Shown piece after piece: positions 33,374 through 42,907 of a stretch of 64,000 bases of DNA (positions within the stretch are counted from its first letter, which is position 1; the number at the start of each line of letters is the position of its first letter). A program made the translations under genes and the position numbers. The stretch comes from DASYXT01 sp035934555. Lineage in GTDB: Bacteria > Verrucomicrobiota > Verrucomicrobiia > Limisphaerales > UBA8199. The stretch spans positions 1 through 64,000 of the forward strand of contig DASYXT010000071.1 in the NCBI GenBank assembly GCA_035934555.1. Direction: 5' to 3'. The notes beneath the pieces were generated by a model. That model searched no databases and had not been told where the DNA came from. It saw only the letters and a list, made by a program, of their open reading frames with translations.

Positions 33374-34828
33374 TTATGTTTCGGATTTCTTTTGTTCACT
33401 AAAGCAATCCCGCAAGGCCGCTTCTGCGGCATGAAAGCCGCACATACCGTGCACGCCGCCGCCGGGTGGCGTCGAGGCCGAACACAAATACAGGCCTGGC
33501 ACGCGCGTCCAGTATGGTCTTCGGCTAAACACCGGGCGGGCAATGAGTTGCCACAAGTCCGCTGCCCCGCCGTTGATGTCGCCACCAACCAGGTTCGGAT
33601 TAATCTCTTCCATTTCCGTCGCGCGCAGCCTATGCCGGGCCAGGATGCCGTCACGAAAACCCGGTGCGAACCGCTCGATCTGCCGCTCGACTGCGTCGGT
33701 CATATCCACCGTCGCGCCGTTGGGGACGTGGCAATAGGCCCACCCAATATGCCGGCCCGCCGGAGCGCGCGTCGGATCAAACAGGCTCGGTTGTGCGACC
33801 AGCACAAAGGGGCGCTCGGCGGGGCGGCCTTGCGCGACCGCTTCCTCCGCGGCACACACTTCCCCCCAGTCGCCGCCGACGTGAACGGTGCCAGCCCGCC
33901 GGCATGCCGGGGCGGACCAGGGGATCGGTTGCGCCAAAGCATAGTCCAGCTTGAAAACTCCGGGGCCGTAGCGATGGCGCTGGAGCCGCGCGCGAAAGCT
34001 AGGCGGCAGCTTGTGTCCGGCGATGCGCAGCAGTTGCCTCGGCGTGACATCCAGCAGAACTGCGCGGGCCAGCGGCAACTCATCAATATTCATGACCGGA
34101 GAATTCACGGCTATCTCGCCGCCCAAATCCCGCAAATGCGCTGCCAGGGCTTCGGCCAGCCGTTGTGCTCCGCCTTGCGGCCAGGGCCAGCCGACCGCGT
34201 GGCCCAGCAGACCCAGCACCAGACCGAATGCAGCCGAACCGGGTGCGCGCAGTGAGAGGAAGGAATGGGCGGCCAGGCCCGCAAATAGCGCCTTGGCCGG
34301 TTCCGTTCGGAACCTTTTTGTGACGAGCCGCTGGGCGGACGCCAGGGCGTTCAGGCCGAAGCGGGCGAGCACCAGCGGATGGCGCGGCACGTGCAACAGC
34401 GGTTGCAAGAACTCGGGTACGAGCTCCTCCCATTGCTCCAGCAACGGCTGGAACAGCTTTTCATACGCCACTTTATCCTGGCCCAGAGCCAATGCCGTTT
34501 TAGTCAATGAGCGGTCGAGCAACACTGCATGGCCCTGCCCGAGAGGGTGTGCCAGCGGGAACTCAGGTTCGACCCAGTGCAACCCGTACTTTTCAAGCGG
34601 CAGGGTACGGAAAAAAGGCGAACCCAGCGCCAGTGGATGGATTGCCGAGCAGACATCATGGACAAACCCGGGCAAGGTAAGTTCGGTGGAGTGCAGACCG
34701 CCACCGATGTGGTCGTCTGCCTCGACAACCAGCACTGAGAGCTTCTCCTGCGCCAGCCGGAGCGCGGCCGCCAGCCCGTTCGGCCCCGCGCCAACTACCA
34801 CCGCGTCATAAGCGAAGTTTTCCGGCAT
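33374..34828 (-). CDS. Phytoene-dehydrogenase-like FAD oxidoreductase
   Basis: A 484-residue flavin amine oxidase/CrtI-like protein. The N-terminal dinucleotide fold YDAVVVGAGPNGLAAALRLA with VLVVEADDHIGGG is canonical, and the C-terminal FAD-contact GLYLCSASTPPGGGVHGMCG is intact. GFVHDVCSAIHPLALGSPF places it in the 'NAD(P)/FAD-dependent oxidoreductase' group close to but distinct from carotenoid desaturases. No other carotenoid genes are adjacent, so carotenoid synthesis is not supported. ATG 34828 is taken as the start; an in-frame codon at 34858 is possible. Confidence 0.87.
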   Translation of the reverse strand: MPENFAYDAVVVGAGPNGLAAALRLAQEKLSVLVVEADDHIGGGLHSTELTLPGFVHDVCSAIHPLALGSPFFRTLPLEKYGLHWVEPEFPLAHPLGQGHAVLLDRSLTKTALALGQDKVAYEKLFQPLLEQWEELVPEFLQPLLHVPRHPLVLARFGLNALASAQRLVTKRFRTEPAKALFAGLAAHSFLSLRAPGSAAFGLVLGLLGHAVGWPWPQGGAQRLAEALAAHLRDLGGEIAVNSPVMNIDELPLARAVLLDVTPRQLLRIAGHKLPPSFRARLQRHRYGPGVFKLDYALAQPIPWSAPACRRAGTVHVGGDWGEVCAAEEAVAQGRPAERPFVLVAQPSLFDPTRAPAGRHIGWAYCHVPNGATVDMTDAVERQIERFAPGFRDGILARHRLRATEMEEINPNLVGGDINGGAADLWQLIARPVFSRRPYWTRVPGLYLCSASTPPGGGVHGMCGFHAAEAALRDCFSEQKKSET

Positions 34829-34910
34829 ACTTCCGGCCAGCGCCACCCGGCCATGCACTCCAGCCTCTGGCTGGCGGTCTGCCGCGCTGCAAACGGCCCG
34901 CTGCCTTGCG

Positions 34911-35945
34911 CTACTTGCTCCCCGAATGGCGATGCGCCAACTGTCCGGCCAGGAAATGGTCGGGAACCGCTTGCTGCCACGCCGTCAACCACAGGTCGCC
35001 CAGCAACTGGCCCGATTTAAGCATTTGGGCTTCCAGGAACGGTTTGCCTTCCAAACCGTTGGCGCCTTCTCCGGATAGCTTCCCTGCTTTCTCCAATTCG
35101 TAAAGGGGTTCAACCTGCTTGTTCTGTTCGATGACGAATGCCATTGCCGCTTGGAACATTTCCTCCGGCTTGGCTGGATGGCCATTGAAAGAGACGAGTT
35201 GCGCCGGCCGAAGTTTGGGCTGCAGGTCGTTCAAGGGCAGGCCGCCGATCTTGAGGAAATAGCCCTCGTCAATCCAACTATGGAAACTGCTGCTGGTGGT
35301 GTATTGATGCGGGTTCTCCCCGACCCAGCCGTGGTGGTGGATCGTCGTGTGGAGCGGTTGGGAAGCGTCGCCGGCATAGTGCCCCAGCACGCCCATGACG
35401 TAGATAATGTTTGCCTGTGCATTGGCGATTTCCTCCGGCGTGCCGCCGTTTTCCTGGTAAGCCTTCAGATAAGAAAAACCCGATTTAATCCTGGCGTAGT
35501 TCTCCACAATTGCCCAAGGAAGGAATCCCACTAACTCGCGCGTGTGGTCGGCGTTCCGCGCTGCTTCGATCTCGGGGAACTTCTCGGGATGGGCCTTGCG
35601 CGCCAAGGCCAGTTCCGCCACGAAATCATAGCGAAACACCGGCAACTGTTCCGGTGTTAGACCATAGGTCGCGAGTTGTTCGAGGTCCAGGTAGTGGTCC
35701 GGTCCGTTACTGTGGCGCAGGGCCAGGTCCTGCACATTGCGCCAGCGGTCCGGTTCACCACTCAGGAACGCTATCCGCTCGCTTGCCTCCGGCGTTCGGA
35801 TAAAGGCCGGGAAATTGGTCGGCAACGAGGCCAACGCAAGCTGGTTGATGACACGATGGCCTTCGTAATCCCAGCCAAGCGCCGGGCGCACAAGCATTTG
35901 TGGCGGCAGAAGGATTAGCAGAACGCAAAAACGAGAGATTTTCAT
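34911..35945 (-). CDS. Exported S1/P1-nuclease-like or phospholipase C-like metal hydrolase
   Basis: Start at ATG 35945, giving a signal peptide (MKISRFCVLLILLPPQMLVRPALG). The 344-residue mature region begins with W-DYEGHRVINQLA (the Trp and His that bind zinc at the mature N-terminus) and contains HYAGDASQPLHTTIHHHG with several further His/Asp ligands, the pattern of the zinc-dependent phospholipase C/S1-P1 nuclease superfamily. Whether it cleaves nucleic acid or phospholipid is not evident. A longer upstream frame to 36194 is not needed. It is divergent from a small zinc-finger gene. Confidence 0.82.
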   Translation of the reverse strand: MKISRFCVLLILLPPQMLVRPALGWDYEGHRVINQLALASLPTNFPAFIRTPEASERIAFLSGEPDRWRNVQDLALRHSNGPDHYLDLEQLATYGLTPEQLPVFRYDFVAELALARKAHPEKFPEIEAARNADHTRELVGFLPWAIVENYARIKSGFSYLKAYQENGGTPEEIANAQANIIYVMGVLGHYAGDASQPLHTTIHHHGWVGENPHQYTTSSSFHSWIDEGYFLKIGGLPLNDLQPKLRPAQLVSFNGHPAKPEEMFQAAMAFVIEQNKQVEPLYELEKAGKLSGEGANGLEGKPFLEAQMLKSGQLLGDLWLTAWQQAVPDHFLAGQLAHRHSGSK

Positions 35946-36045
35946 GCAAATTACCAAATACCTGTCGAGTCTAATGCGCGGAGACGGTGGCACAAGGCAA
36001 TTGGTAAGGTCAATGGGGTGGCAAAAAGCCAAGGAAAATTGCCCC

Positions 36046-36073
36046 TTGACACTTTCGTTGACTATAGTAAATT
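36046..36073 (+). promoter_or_regulatory. Candidate sigma-70-like promoter
   Basis: TTGACA (36046-36051) is followed after 16 nt by TAAATT (36068-36073), 58 nt before ATG 36132. The -10 match is weak (4 of 6). TATAGT lies nearer but only 12 nt from the -35 box. The AT content of this stretch stands out from its surroundings. Confidence 0.35.
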
Positions 36074-36131
36074 TTGGACAAGCAATTTCCCCTCGCTGGA
36101 GGAGTTGCTCCATCGTACACGCGCAAATGCC

Positions 36132-36365
36132 ATGAGACACTGCATCGTTGACGAGTTCACGAGCCTGCCGATTTCTCGGCAGCGAAAATATCAATTAAGG
36201 ATGCAGCGGGACAAACGCTGCACCGAATGCGGTGAGCCCGCCGCCGTTGGGTCGCGGTGCTTGAAGCATCTGGTGAAAGCACGCGAGCGCCAGCGCAAAA
36301 AGCGCGGCCTGAAACGACGCTACTACAATACCCTTAGCTACAAGCTGCAAGCGGCCGCCCACTGA
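36132..36365 (+). CDS. Small CxxC zinc-ribbon-like protein of a Verrucomicrobial family
   Basis: A 77-residue basic protein. SRQRKYQLRMQRDKRCTECGEPA is followed by a second cysteine/histidine pair (SRCLKH), then a very basic region RERQRKKRGLKRRYY. The CxxC..C..H arrangement suggests a small zinc site, and the family recurs in Verrucomicrobiota with the same 'ISRQRKYQLR..RDGRC..CG' opening. ATG 36132 is chosen because an upstream frame would be long and unrelated. The function is unknown; nucleic-acid binding is plausible. Confidence 0.6.
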   Translation: MRHCIVDEFTSLPISRQRKYQLRMQRDKRCTECGEPAAVGSRCLKHLVKARERQRKKRGLKRRYYNTLSYKLQAAAH

Positions 36366-36496
36366 CGGCGCCTGGTGACCGGCCATGCCTCCTTGGGTTG
36401 ATTGGGGACGCGCCGGGCTTTTGCCCGGTGCTTGCGGGATGCGCGTTAGTCAGGTACAACTGCCCGCATGCCGCAACTGCAGGGCGAGGCCGGAGC

Positions 36497-37312
36497 GTGA
36501 GCCCCGGCCCCAAAAGTCCCGTCGCACTGCCCAACCACGGCCAGCAGCCGGACCGGGCGGGGGCTGCGGCGACCCCAAGAATTCTCGGCATCATCCCCGC
36601 CCGGTTTGCCTCGAGCCGCTTTCCTGGCAAACCCCTGGCGCTAATCGCCGGCCAACCGCTCATCCAGCGGGTGGTGGAACGTTGCCGCAAGGCGCGGTTG
36701 CTCAGTGAGATAATCGTCGCCACCGATGATGAGCGCATCCGGGCCGTTGCGTCGCGGTTCTGCCGTGTGGAAATGACTGCGGCCAACCATGCGAGCGGTT
36801 CGGATCGGATCGCCGAAGTTGCGGCACGCTGCGCGTGTGACAGCGTCATTAATATTCAGGGGGATGAGCCGCTAATCGAACCGGCGGTGGTCGATGCGGT
36901 CGCCGGCGCGCTGGCCGAGGCGGAAATGACGACGGCGGCGACCCCGCTGCGCGCCGCGGCTGAATATGACAACCCCAACGTTGTAAAAGTCGTTGTCAAC
37001 CGGGCCGGCCGGGCGTTATATTTTTCACGGCGCACGATACCGTATCTGCGCGAAGCCGCCATTAGTTCGGTGAGCGAACCGTTGGCGGCATTTCCATTTC
37101 TGAAACACCTGGGCATTTACGGTTACCGGCGGGAGACGTTGTTGCGGTTGATGCAATTACCGGTAGCGCCGCTGGAACAGGCCGAGCAGCTCGAACAATT
37201 GCGCGCGCTGGAAAACGGGATCGCCGTGGCGGTGGTGACCGTCGATTACGACAGTGTGGCGGTGGATGTGCCGGCAGATGTCGGGCGAGTAGAAGCTTTG
37301 CTGCGAGCCTGA
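36497..37312 (+). CDS. kdsB: 3-deoxy-manno-octulosonate cytidylyltransferase (CMP-Kdo synthase)
   Basis: Activates Kdo as CMP-Kdo for the LPS inner core, which indicates a Gram-negative envelope. The nucleotide site ILGIIPARFASSRFPGKPL, VATDDERI, AANHASGSDRIAEVA, INIQGDEPLI and the C-terminal HLGIYGYRRETLL are all present. Start is uncertain: the conserved region begins at about 36581, GTG 36497 gives 271 residues and TTG 36398 would give 304; the family is about 250. pyrG follows after 92 nt. Confidence 0.94.
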   Translation: MSPGPKSPVALPNHGQQPDRAGAAATPRILGIIPARFASSRFPGKPLALIAGQPLIQRVVERCRKARLLSEIIVATDDERIRAVASRFCRVEMTAANHASGSDRIAEVAARCACDSVINIQGDEPLIEPAVVDAVAGALAEAEMTTAATPLRAAAEYDNPNVVKVVVNRAGRALYFSRRTIPYLREAAISSVSEPLAAFPFLKHLGIYGYRRETLLRLMQLPVAPLEQAEQLEQLRALENGIAVAVVTVDYDSVAVDVPADVGRVEALLRA

Positions 37313-37404
37313 TGCGGGGCCGCCGCGCCGCAGGATACCGCGGCACTGACAGCCAGGATGGTTGCCGCCAGGCGGATTTCGATGCGCACAGCACTTTTTG
37401 AATC

Positions 37405-39024
37405 ATGAAATATATTTTTGTTACCGGCGGGGTGGTTAGCTCGCTTGGCAAGGGGTTGACGGCGGCCTCCCTCGGCACGCTGCTGGAGAACCGCGGCTTG
37501 AAGGTCACGCTGCAAAAATTCGATCCTTATCTGAACGTCGATCCCGGCACCATGAACCCCTACCAACACGGCGAGGTATACGTGCTGGACGACGGCGCGG
37601 AGACCGACCTGGACCTCGGCCATTACGAGCGCTTCACCAATTGCAAGCTGACCCGGATGAACAACCTGACCAGCGGGCAGGTGTATCAGACGGTGCTCAA
37701 CAACGAGCGCGAGGGGAAGTATCTGGGCAAAACGGTGCAGGTGATCCCGCACGTGACCAACGAAATCCAAAATCGCATTCACCTGCTGGCCGACCTTACC
37801 AAAGCCGACGTGGTGATCACCGAGATTGGCGGCACGACTGGCGATATCGAAGGGTTGCCGTTCCTCGAGGCGATCCGCGAATTCGCGCTCGAAGTCGGCC
37901 CGCACAACGCACTGTTCCTGCACGTGACTTACGTCCCGTTCATCAAAGCCGCCGGCGAACTCAAGACCAAACCCACCCAGCAATCCGTCGCCAAACTGCG
38001 CGAAATCGGCATCGCGCCCAATATCCTGGTTTGCCGCTGCGAAAAACCCCTCGATAAAGAGCTGCGACAGAAAATCTCGCTATTTTGCAACGTGCCCTAT
38101 GAGGCGGTGGTCGAGGAAAAGGACGTGGACCACAGCATCTATGAAGTGCCCCTGATGCTGCAACGGGAGCGCGTCGATGACCTGGTTTGCCGCCAACTGC
38201 ACCTCGATACCCCCGCGCCGAACATGGCGCATTGGCAGGAAATTCTGCGTAAGATTATCGCGCCGCAGCACCGGGTGCGCATTGGGGTGGTCGGCAAATA
38301 CATCGAATTGCAGGATGCGTATAAATCGGTTTACGAGGCTATCATCCATGGCGGTGTGGCCAACGATTGCGGCGTCGAGATTCACAAAGTCGAGGCGGAG
38401 AACATCGAGCGCGAAGGCCCCGAGAAAGTCCTGCACGGGCTCGGCGGCATTCTGGTCCCGGGCGGCTTTGGGCAACGCGGCATCGAAGGCAAAATCCAGG
38501 CGGCCCGCTATGCGCGGGAGCACAACGTGCCCTATTTGGGTCTGTGCCTGGGAATGCAGATTGCCACGATCGAATTTGCCCGCAACGTGTTGAAGCTGCC
38601 CAAGGCGCATTCCACCGAGTTCGAGCCGAATACGCCGCACCCCGTGATCGCCTTGCTCGATGAGCAAACGCGGGTGACCAAAAAGGGCGGCACGATGCGG
38701 CTGGGCTCACAACCCTGCCAGCTCGTCGTGGGCTCGCGCGCCGCGCGGCTGTATGGCGCCTTTGTCGTCAACGAACGCCACCGGCACCGTTACGAATTTA
38801 ATAACACCTACAGGGAGCGCTTCCAGCAGGCCGACTTCATCTTCAGCGGATTTACGCCCGATGGAAAACTGGTCGAGATCATCGAATTGACCAAGCACCC
38901 GTTTTTCATCGCGTGTCAGTTCCACCCCGAGTTCCACAGCAAACCGCATCAGCCACACCCGTTTTTCAAAGGGTTTATCGCCGCGGCGCACGCGCGCAGC
39001 CATAACCAGACGTGGACGATTTGA
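37405..39024 (+). CDS. pyrG: CTP synthase
   Basis: Glutamine-dependent amination of UTP to CTP, the last step of de novo pyrimidine synthesis. The 539 residues are standard. The N-terminal synthase domain begins MKYIFVTGGVVSSLGKGL and has KFDPYLNVDPGTMNP, GEVYVLDDGAETDLDLGHYE and HVTNEIQNRI. The C-terminal class I glutaminase domain has Cys381 in LGLCLGMQ and the HPEFHS catalytic His/Glu. It is downstream of kdsB, fitting the CTP need of CMP-Kdo synthesis; the neighbourhood is common in bacteria. Confidence 0.97.
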   Translation: MKYIFVTGGVVSSLGKGLTAASLGTLLENRGLKVTLQKFDPYLNVDPGTMNPYQHGEVYVLDDGAETDLDLGHYERFTNCKLTRMNNLTSGQVYQTVLNNEREGKYLGKTVQVIPHVTNEIQNRIHLLADLTKADVVITEIGGTTGDIEGLPFLEAIREFALEVGPHNALFLHVTYVPFIKAAGELKTKPTQQSVAKLREIGIAPNILVCRCEKPLDKELRQKISLFCNVPYEAVVEEKDVDHSIYEVPLMLQRERVDDLVCRQLHLDTPAPNMAHWQEILRKIIAPQHRVRIGVVGKYIELQDAYKSVYEAIIHGGVANDCGVEIHKVEAENIEREGPEKVLHGLGGILVPGGFGQRGIEGKIQAARYAREHNVPYLGLCLGMQIATIEFARNVLKLPKAHSTEFEPNTPHPVIALLDEQTRVTKKGGTMRLGSQPCQLVVGSRAARLYGAFVVNERHRHRYEFNNTYRERFQQADFIFSGFTPDGKLVEIIELTKHPFFIACQFHPEFHSKPHQPHPFFKGFIAAAHARSHNQTWTI

Positions 39025-39027
39025 GCA

Positions 39028-40137
39028 TTAGTGGTGCCCCTGCGTCAGCAGCAGCAACACCGCGAGCCCCGCTAAGATCGCCAGCACCGCCAGGGTGATT
39101 TTCACCCAGCTCTTCGGGTACTGGCCGGCAATCGCGGCGGTGTAGCCGTTGATCACCACCTGGTAAGCCCGCGCGCCGTAGTTATAGCTCAACAACCAAA
39201 TCGGCACCAGGATGTGCTTGAACGTCTGGCCTGAGTAGTCCGCCCGCACCTGAAGATTCCGATACGTGTCCCCCGGCACTTGTGCACCGCACATGCGCTG
39301 CAGCTCGGCATCCATTTCCTCGCGCGCCTGCCTGGCCGCCGCAACCAGGTCGATTTGATAGCGCTCGACCACCCAGCCGGAGAGAAAGCCGGCTTGGTAG
39401 GCGACCAATTGCTTCGTCGGAAATGGCTCGATGCGGCGGAGCATGCGCTCCTGAACGCCCTTCGACGCCGGCACCAGCTCATCATCAAAGAAATGGTCCA
39501 ACTGGCCGCTGCTGGGTTGCCACCGTATCTTTTGCACCTGCCGCGTCTGGAGTTTGCCGTTCGCGTCGGTGTAGGTTTCCGTCTCGTAATAATAATAGCC
39601 GCTTTCGGCGGTCCAATCCGCATGGACCTGGGCATCAAAGGTCCAATAGGGAATGTACAGGCCTTTGACGATATCGGTCAGCGCGCTGCGCTTGAGTTGA
39701 TTGGGGGCAAACCAGCGGTTGCCGTACCACCGCCGAATCGCGTCGCGCGTCTGCGTCTCGCTGATTTTCATCGGCAGCAGGCTCTCCGGCCGAAACGCGT
39801 CTTTGGTCTCCTCGTACGGCACCAGCGCGGTGGAGCCGCAAAAGTCGCAACGCTGGCTCACACGCCCCGGATCAAAAACCGAAATGGCCTGGCAGCTCTG
39901 GCATTTAACCGAGATCTTCTCCGCCTGCCAGCCGCGTCGTTCATCCGGAATACCGCGCAACGCGGCGACCAGGTCGTGCTCGACGATGACCTCCTCGCCG
40001 GAATGCGTCAGTTGCGCCTGCCCCGGCGACACCGTTCCGCAAAAGGGGCACACCAGCGCCTGCTTGGCGGGATTCCATTGGGCCTCGCCGCCGCAAGCCG
40101 GACAGGAGAACTTCTTTTGGGCCAGCGCTTCGGCCAT
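39028..40137 (-). CDS. Zinc-ribbon membrane protein (YdjG-like)
   Basis: A 369-residue protein with two N-terminal zinc ribbons: C12-x2-C15 with C30-x2-C33, and C79-x2-C82 with C97-x2-C100. A conserved middle (MKISETQTRDAIRRWYGNRWFAPNQL condensed: RDAIRRWYGNRWFAP; GLYIPYWTFDA) and a single C-terminal transmembrane helix (about residues 340-363) follow. It resembles the TFIIB-type zinc-ribbon proteins encoded beside SPFH proteins, such as Bacillus subtilis YdjG. ATG directly abuts the stop of the upstream SPFH gene (TAAATG), so translation is coupled. Confidence 0.82.
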   Translation of the reverse strand: MAEALAQKKFSCPACGGEAQWNPAKQALVCPFCGTVSPGQAQLTHSGEEVIVEHDLVAALRGIPDERRGWQAEKISVKCQSCQAISVFDPGRVSQRCDFCGSTALVPYEETKDAFRPESLLPMKISETQTRDAIRRWYGNRWFAPNQLKRSALTDIVKGLYIPYWTFDAQVHADWTAESGYYYYETETYTDANGKLQTRQVQKIRWQPSSGQLDHFFDDELVPASKGVQERMLRRIEPFPTKQLVAYQAGFLSGWVVERYQIDLVAAARQAREEMDAELQRMCGAQVPGDTYRNLQVRADYSGQTFKHILVPIWLLSYNYGARAYQVVINGYTAAIAGQYPKSWVKITLAVLAILAGLAVLLLLTQGHH

Positions 40138-41229
40138 TTATGCCTTCAAGAATTCGTCCAAAGCGCCGCGGGTGATGCGCCACGCCGAGCCGATCTTCTT
40201 GCCTTTGAGAGAGCCTTCCCCGAGCGCTGTCATGACATCGTTCTCAGTCACCCCCAACACCTTCGCAGCCTCGGCGGGACTAAGCAATTCGGGCAGGGTT
40301 GCCGCCGCCGGCTGCGGGCCGGGCAGTGGGGGTGGCACGACGCCCGCAGGCGCGGATGAAGAAGCGGCGGGCTGACCCGGGAGGAAACCTTGCGCGATTT
40401 GCTGGCCCATCGCCAACCCCGCGCCGAGTTGCGCGGCGGCGCCGGCGCTGCTGCCGCCCTCGCCTTTGGTCATCCCTTCAGCCATCTGGAACTTCACGTA
40501 ATCGTTCAGGTTGCCGATCGCCGACATGCTCGAGCGCTTGTCAATGGCCTGCTCGACTTCCGGCGGCACCGACACGTTCTCGACGATGAAGCTGGGCAAT
40601 TCAATACCGTACTTCGACTTCAAAGCCGGATTGATCAAGGGCAAGAGCGCTTCACCCAATTCCTGGTAGCGCGAGGCGACATCCAGGACCGGCACGTTCG
40701 CCGAGGCCAGCGCTTCGCTGAACACGCTCACAATGCGCGAACGCATCGTATCGGCAAATTCTTCCAGCCGGAAATGATCGTCGGTGCCGGCGACTTCCTT
40801 CAGAAACAACCGCGGCTCGATCACGTGGAAATCAAAGGTGCCAAACGCGCGGACCCGCAGCACGCCGAAATCGTGGTCGCGCATCATGATCGGGTTGGAC
40901 GTCCCCCACTTGTTGCCCGTGAACAGGCGTGTGTTGATGAAGTAAACGTCCGCCTTGAACGGCGATTCCAGCCCGTACTTCCAGCCTTTCAGCGTCGAGA
41001 GAATCGGGATGTTGTCGGTCGTCAGCGTCCATTTACCCGGGCCATAAGTATCGCCGAACTGGCCCAAGTACATGAACTGGGCAACCTGCGATTCGCGGAC
41101 GATCAACTGCGCGCCGCGCTTGATCTCTTTATTCAGGTCCGGATAGCGGAAAGAGATTGTGTCCCGCGAATCGTCCTCCCACTGGATAATTTCCAGGAAC
41201 TGGGTTTTAAGATAATCCATCAGACCCAT
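40138..41229 (-). CDS. SPFH-domain protein with C-terminal excisionase-type HTH
   Basis: A 363-residue YdjI/'virion core protein'-like SPFH protein. Residues 1-230 form the SPFH domain (SFRYPDLNKEIKRG, TLTTDNIPILSTLKGWKYG, PSFIVENVSVPPEVEQAID). A Gly/Ala/Pro-rich linker (250-310) follows. The last 48 residues (316-363, LSPAEAAKVLGVTENDV .. AWRITRGALDEFL) match the helix-turn-helix 17/excisionase fold. Relatives usually end in a zinc ribbon instead, which here is encoded by the next gene. Likely a membrane-associated scaffold in envelope-stress response; no PspA gene is adjacent. Confidence 0.82.
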   Translation of the reverse strand: MGLMDYLKTQFLEIIQWEDDSRDTISFRYPDLNKEIKRGAQLIVRESQVAQFMYLGQFGDTYGPGKWTLTTDNIPILSTLKGWKYGLESPFKADVYFINTRLFTGNKWGTSNPIMMRDHDFGVLRVRAFGTFDFHVIEPRLFLKEVAGTDDHFRLEEFADTMRSRIVSVFSEALASANVPVLDVASRYQELGEALLPLINPALKSKYGIELPSFIVENVSVPPEVEQAIDKRSSMSAIGNLNDYVKFQMAEGMTKGEGGSSAGAAAQLGAGLAMGQQIAQGFLPGQPAASSSAPAGVVPPPLPGPQPAAATLPELLSPAEAAKVLGVTENDVMTALGEGSLKGKKIGSAWRITRGALDEFLKA

Positions 41230-41428
41230 AGGGTTTTGCCTTTCAATTTTTGAATATAATCGTGCGCCTCGGCCACGGTGGGAAGTATAAATTGCGGGGA
41301 AATGTGTAACCCCCTTTTCACATAAAGGCGCAAAGATGCTCGGCCCCTGATTGTCGAATTGCCTTTTCGCACCCCCTCCGCCACTGTGTCCCCCGCTCTT
41401 CCCCCTGCGCGGGAGCAGGGCAAAGCCG

Positions 41429-42895
41429 ATGTTGAATCAGCTAACCATTTGTGAGCTGGCGACGCGCCTGGCACGGCGTGAAACGACCGCGCGGGCCGCC
41501 ACCCGCGCCTGCCTCGATCAAATCGAGAAGCTCGATAGCCGCGTGGGCGCCTTCCTCAGCCTGGACAGCGCCGACGCGCTGGCCCAGGCCGAGGCGGCGG
41601 ACCGCGCGTTAGCTTCGGGGATCACACATGCGCAGCAACCGCTGCTGGGCATTCCCATCGCTATCAAGGATGTTATCGCCGTTAAGGGCCAGCCGCTCAA
41701 CTGCGCTTCCAAAATCCTTGACCACTTCATCGCCCCTTACGATGCCGCCGTGATCGAAAAATTGCGCGCTGCCGGCGCCGTGGTCTTTGGCCGGCTCAAC
41801 ATGGACGAGTTTGCGATGGGCAGTTCGACGGAGAATTCCGGGTTTCAGGTCACGCGCAATCCCTGGGACCTGGAACGCATTCCCGGCGGCTCCTCGGGCG
41901 GGTCCGCCGCAGCCGTGGTGGCCGATGAGTGCATCGCGGCGCTCGGGTCGGATACCGGCGGCTCGATTCGCCAGCCGGCCGCCCTCTGCGGATGTGTCGG
42001 TTTAAAGCCCTCTTATGGCCGGGTCTCGCGCTATGGCCTGGTGGCGTTTGCTTCCTCACTCGATCAAATCGGTTGCCTGACCAAAGACGTCCGTGATGCC
42101 GCCGTATTGTTGGAAACTCTCGGCGGGGTGGACCCACGCGACTCGACCAGTGTGCCGCAGCCCGTGCCCTCCTATGCCGCCGGACTGACCGGCGAGATCA
42201 AAGGACTGAAGCTCGGGTTGCCCAAGGAATACCTGGTGGGCGGGTTAGACCCGGAGGTCAAAGCGGCTTTGGATGTAGCGGTGCGGCACCTGGCCGGCCT
42301 GGGGGCGGAGATAATCGAAGTCTCGCTGCCCCACACCGAATACGCAATTGCCGCCTATTACATCATCGCCACCGCCGAGGCCAGCGCGAACCTCGCCCGG
42401 TTCGACGGCATCCGCTACGGCCTGCGTGTCCCGGGTGCCGACCCCCTCGAACTCTATAGCCGTACCCGCGGCGCCGGGTTTGGTGCGGAGGTCAAACGGC
42501 GTATTATCCTCGGCACCTATGTCCTGAGCAGTGGCTATTATGATGCCTATTATCTCCGGGCGCAGAAGGTGCGCACCTTGATCCGCCAGGACTTCTTGCG
42601 CGCGTTCGAGGCCGTGGACGCCCTTGTCACTCCCACCTCGCCGACCGCCGCGTTCAAGCTCGGCGAAAAGTCCAGCGACCCGCTGCAAATGTACTTGATG
42701 GATATCTTTACCATTTCCGCCAACCTGGCCGGTATCTGCGGGCTGAGCCTGCCCGGCGGATTCACCCGCACGCCCCGTTTGCCGATCGGGCTGCAGCTCC
42801 TGGGCAAACCCTTTGGCGAAGAAACCCTGTTGCGCGTCGCGCATGCCTTCGAGCAGACCACGCCCTGGCACAAGGAGCGACCCGCACTGGGCTGA
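41429..42895 (+). CDS. gatA: Asp-tRNA(Asn)/Glu-tRNA(Gln) amidotransferase subunit A
   Basis: Glutaminase subunit of GatCAB, which amidates mischarged Glu-tRNAGln or Asp-tRNAAsn. Start ATG 41429 gives 488 residues, the family norm. The amidase Ser-cisSer-Lys triad is complete: Lys80 (AIKDVIA), Ser155 (PGGSSGGSA) and Ser179 (DTGGSIRQPA). NMDEFAMGSSTENSGF and the C-terminal GICGLSLPGG are typical. gatC and gatB are not adjacent. A family-3 inverted repeat starts 13 nt after the stop codon. An upstream AAGGCGCAAAG (about 41326) is a fragment resembling family-1 octamers. Confidence 0.96.
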   Translation: MLNQLTICELATRLARRETTARAATRACLDQIEKLDSRVGAFLSLDSADALAQAEAADRALASGITHAQQPLLGIPIAIKDVIAVKGQPLNCASKILDHFIAPYDAAVIEKLRAAGAVVFGRLNMDEFAMGSSTENSGFQVTRNPWDLERIPGGSSGGSAAAVVADECIAALGSDTGGSIRQPAALCGCVGLKPSYGRVSRYGLVAFASSLDQIGCLTKDVRDAAVLLETLGGVDPRDSTSVPQPVPSYAAGLTGEIKGLKLGLPKEYLVGGLDPEVKAALDVAVRHLAGLGAEIIEVSLPHTEYAIAAYYIIATAEASANLARFDGIRYGLRVPGADPLELYSRTRGAGFGAEVKRRIILGTYVLSSGYYDAYYLRAQKVRTLIRQDFLRAFEAVDALVTPTSPTAAFKLGEKSSDPLQMYLMDIFTISANLAGICGLSLPGGFTRTPRLPIGLQLLGKPFGEETLLRVAHAFEQTTPWHKERPALG

Positions 42896-42907
42896 AGAAC
42901 GAGGCCC

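Noticed and set aside
36018..36131. Longer start for the small zinc-ribbon protein
   Set aside because: The extra 38 residues span the candidate promoter and do not resemble the family; the internal ATG fits better.
41322..41340. AAAGGCGCAAAGATG upstream of gatA as a family-1 repeat
   Set aside because: Only one octamer-like match with no second arm; too short to call.
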